Of a stretch of 52,701 nucleotides of DNA, positions 50,967-52,701 are shown piece after piece; within the stretch, counting starts at the first letter, position 1, and each line of letters starts with the position of its first letter. Where the stretch lies: contig CANTEW010000015.1 of assembly GCA_947652925.1 (NCBI GenBank), positions 1 to 52,701 on the forward strand. Direction: 5' to 3'. Position numbers and translations under genes: made by a program. Origin of the DNA: an uncultured Lachnospiraceae bacterium (GTDB lineage: Bacteria; Bacillota; Clostridia; Lachnospirales; Lachnospiraceae). The notes under the pieces were generated by a model, which had not been told where the DNA came from, did no database searches, and saw nothing but the letters and a program-made list of their open reading frames with translations.

Positions 50967-51893
50967 ATGGAAGATATACGCTTGCAGGTAGATGTTTTGA
51001 TACCGACTTATAGGCCGGGGCGGCAGTTTGGCAAGCTTTTGGAACGCTTGTATAAACAGAGCTGTCCGATCAGCCGTGTGATCATCATGAATACGGAGGA
51101 GGAGTTTTGGGATCCGGACTGGGAGACGGGCAGACCGGGTCTGCAGGTGCATCACATCACCCGGTCGGAGTTCGATCACGGTGGGACGAGGAGACAGGGA
51201 GCCAGTCATGCCAAAGGGGATGTCCTGGTGTGTATGACGCAGGACGCCATGCCCCGTGATAGACACATGATCCGGGAGCTGATCCGGCCGCTCATGCAGC
51301 CCAAGGTGGCCGCCAGTTATGCCCGTCAGCTCCCGGCGGGAAATGCCCATTGTATCGAGGCATTTACCAGGGGATTTAATTATCCTGCGACAAGTATGGT
51401 AAAATCGGCAGCTGATCTGGGCAGGTTGGGGATAAAGACATATTTTTGCTCCAATGTATGTGCTGCCTATGACCGGGAGATATACGAGGAACAGGGGGGA
51501 TTTGTGCCGAGAGCGATCTTCAACGAAGACATGATCTATGGGGCGGGGCTGATCAAGGCGGGCTATAAGATCGCTTATGCGGCAGATGCCCAGGTGATCC
51601 ACTCCCATGATCAGGGGTGTATGGAGATGTTCCGCAGGAATTTTGACCTGGGAGTGTCCCAGGCAGAACATCCGGAGATATTTGCGGATGTCCCTTCTGA
51701 AAAAGAAGGGGCAGCTCTGGTCTTTCAGACGGCACGGTATCTGCTGTGCCTGGGGAAACCCTGGCTCCTGGGGAAGCTCCTCATGCAGAGCGGATCCAAG
51801 TATATGGGATATCAGCTGGGAAAACATTACAGGCGGCTGCCGGAGAAATGGATACGGGCATGTACGATGGCCCCTGGATACTGGAAAGAGTGA
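50967..51893 (+). CDS. GT2 family glycosyltransferase
   Basis: A 308-residue GT-A enzyme. VDVLIPTYRPGRQFGKLLER and a metal-site TQDAMPRD near residue 93 fit family 2, as does the RGFNYPATS block near 136. NEDMIYGAGLIKAGYKIAY near residue 192 is the catalytic-base region. HGGTRRQGASHAKGD shows the usual N-x3-N-type contact in altered form. The pattern fits rhamnosyltransferase-like enzymes of surface polysaccharides. ATG 50967 has GGGAG close upstream. It is separated from the LCP gene by a hairpin. Confidence 0.88.
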   Translation: MEDIRLQVDVLIPTYRPGRQFGKLLERLYKQSCPISRVIIMNTEEEFWDPDWETGRPGLQVHHITRSEFDHGGTRRQGASHAKGDVLVCMTQDAMPRDRHMIRELIRPLMQPKVAASYARQLPAGNAHCIEAFTRGFNYPATSMVKSAADLGRLGIKTYFCSNVCAAYDREIYEEQGGFVPRAIFNEDMIYGAGLIKAGYKIAYAADAQVIHSHDQGCMEMFRRNFDLGVSQAEHPEIFADVPSEKEGAALVFQTARYLLCLGKPWLLGKLLMQSGSKYMGYQLGKHYRRLPEKWIRACTMAPGYWKE

Positions 51894-51908
51894 AAAACAC
51901 TTTTTTTT
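51885..51908 (+). terminator. Weak terminator after the GT2 gene
   Basis: AAAGAGTG (51885-51892) pairs with CACTTTTT (51898-51905), including one G-T pair, around five A. A few T remain after the stem. It overlaps the 3' end of the GT2 gene. Between 51909 and 52014 I see no strong promoter. Confidence 0.45.
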
Positions 51909-52014
51909 AAAGGTTCTATCACAGTTTAAACACATTTGATCGTTAGACTGTACCCATAAGTTAAGGAAACAGCGGATCACAGGGTGTACAAAGTGGTGGA
52001 AAGGAGATATAGAT

Positions 52015-52701
52015 ATGGGGAACGATTTTATCTTGATCGATGGATCAGAGGGACAGGAAAACAAAGAACAGGAAAACAAAGAACAGGAAAACAGGGAACA
52101 GACAGCGCAAGGGCCATATGGCTATTACCAGGCCGGCCAGGGCAGTGGACAGCCATATCAGCAGACGTATCGCCCGGAGCCGCCCAGACCGCCTGTTGAT
52201 AAAAAGAAAAAGAGCAATGGCCTGGGCAGGAAGATGACGGCTGTGATAGCCGGGGGCTTAGTCTTCGGGCTGGTGGCTGGAGTGGCTTTCCAGGGGGTCA
52301 ATGTGGTCGGCGACCATTTCTTTGGAACGAAAGGGGCTGGACAGGAAGTGGGGACAGTCAGTATGGTCCCTGCTGCGGATGATACAGAAAAAGACACGGA
52401 TGTGGTGACAAATAAAGAGAAGACTACAGTGATGCCTGTGGGCACCGCCAGCGTAGCGGACGTGGCAAAAAATACGATGCCGTCGGTAGTGGCGATCACG
52501 TCGATCAGCGTACAGGAGATCCCTACATTTGATCTCTTTGGCTGGGGCGGCGGGCAGACCCAGGAATTTGAAGGGGAGTCCAGCGGCTCAGGGATCATTG
52601 TAGGGGAAAATGATACAGAACTGCTGATCGCTACAAATAACCATGTGGTAGAGGGAGCGAAGACATTGAGCGTCCTTTTCATGGGAGAAGAAGTGAACGG
52701 A
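52015..52701 (+). CDS. HtrA/DegP-type serine protease, N-terminal part (cut by window edge)
   Basis: An open frame of 229 codons runs from ATG 52015 to the window end without a stop. Residues 1-65 are a hydrophilic cytoplasmic head with three QENKE-type repeats and a Q/G/Y/P-rich part ending in KKKK. One membrane helix lies at about 72-92. From about 142, VADVAKNTMPSVVAIT opens the trypsin-like domain, SSGSGIIVGEND leads to the active site, and TNNHVVEGA near residue 210 contains the catalytic histidine. The aspartate, serine and PDZ domain must lie beyond the edge. Such anchored HtrA proteases degrade misfolded envelope proteins. AAGGAG precedes the start. Confidence 0.9.
   Translation, partial: MGNDFILIDGSEGQENKEQENKEQENREQTAQGPYGYYQAGQGSGQPYQQTYRPEPPRPPVDKKKKSNGLGRKMTAVIAGGLVFGLVAGVAFQGVNVVGDHFFGTKGAGQEVGTVSMVPAADDTEKDTDVVTNKEKTTVMPVGTASVADVAKNTMPSVVAITSISVQEIPTFDLFGWGGGQTQEFEGESSGSGIIVGENDTELLIATNNHVVEGAKTLSVLFMGEEVNG
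52054..52098 (+). repeat. Three tandem 15-base coding repeats
   Basis: CAGGAAAACAAAGAA occurs at 52054-52068 and 52069-52083, and once with two changes at 52084-52098. They encode QENKE, QENKE, QENRE in the cytoplasmic head of the HtrA-type protease. Copy number may vary between strains. Confidence 0.85.

Noticed and set aside
50946-52079. Minus-strand open frame of 377 codons
   Set aside because: It covers the GT2 gene and the start of the HtrA gene on the other strand and shows no recognisable domain.
52054-52098. CRISPR-like short repeats
   Set aside because: The three copies are tandem without spacers and encode QENKE repeats in frame.
1-52701. Unusually frequent GATC across the window
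   Set aside because: It mostly follows from preferred ATC isoleucine and GAT aspartate codons; no clustering at special sites was evident by eye.

Overview
The window looks like a chromosomal segment of a Gram-positive anaerobe of the Clostridia, most likely a Lachnospiraceae-type gut commensal. I infer this from strong Shine-Dalgarno sites, sigma-A-type promoters, a teichoic-acid-style polymer pathway with a LytR-CpsA-Psr attachment protein, many GTG/TTG starts, and small VanZ, DUF2752 and DUF6142-like genes. It has no outer-membrane genes. I ran no database search; family names come from reading motifs.

Layout. (1) 1-815: tRNA-Asn with a terminator, then a lone Hpt phosphotransfer protein. 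(2) 815-20695: a long plus-strand surface-polymer locus. It holds an initiating sugar-phosphate transferase, GT2 and CDP-glycerol-type transferases, a two-component ABC exporter (TagGH-like), TagD (CDP-glycerol synthesis), a membrane-anchored repeat protein, and a duplicated module of TagF-GT4 fusion followed by an FrhB-type iron-sulfur protein, the second FrhB being fused to a polysaccharide pyruvyl transferase. (3) 20742-21869 (-): a PAPS-type sulfotransferase. (4) 22045-24185: a cell-wall amidase and a class-A beta-lactamase-fold serine hydrolase. (5) 24275-29723: a five-gene, translationally coupled cassette that I recognise as the STM4015-STM4014-STM4013-STM4012-STM4011 set, first named in Salmonella and of unknown function. 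It encodes an LRR-like protein, an ATP-grasp-like protein, an alkaline-phosphatase-superfamily hydrolase and two radical SAM proteins, the last fused here to a HAD phosphatase. (6) 29724-30122: a non-coding stretch with two strong hairpins and the efp terminator. (7) 30123-37080 (-): efp, aroK, an EamA transporter-YqeG phosphatase fusion, a patatin, citrate synthase, a small membrane protein, a DUF2752 protein and an AlaT-like aminotransferase. (8) 37266-41645 (+): pyrE, small membrane proteins, an HD hydrolase and an M29 aminopeptidase with a long N-terminal extension. (9) 41718-45149 (+): purE-purM-purN-purD. (10) 45165-51893 (+): a second glycan set with three GT2 proteins, a second initiating sugar-phosphate transferase and an LCP ligase. 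(11) 52015 to the edge: the start of an HtrA-type protease.

How it fits together. The first glycan locus can plausibly make an undecaprenyl-linked, glycerol-phosphate-containing polymer: lipid-linked start, TagD donor supply, TagB/TagF-like transfer, TagGH export. The LCP protein at 49503 is a candidate for attaching it to peptidoglycan. FrhB, pyruvyl transferase and sulfotransferase genes suggest further decoration. The strongest candidate for an undescribed system is the STM4015-4011 cassette. It has its own near-consensus promoter and overlapping genes, and the HAD fusion hints at a phosphorylated intermediate. A second novelty is the repeated TagF-GT4 plus FrhB module, whose two copies sit exactly 3600 bases apart and align without net gaps at the points I checked.
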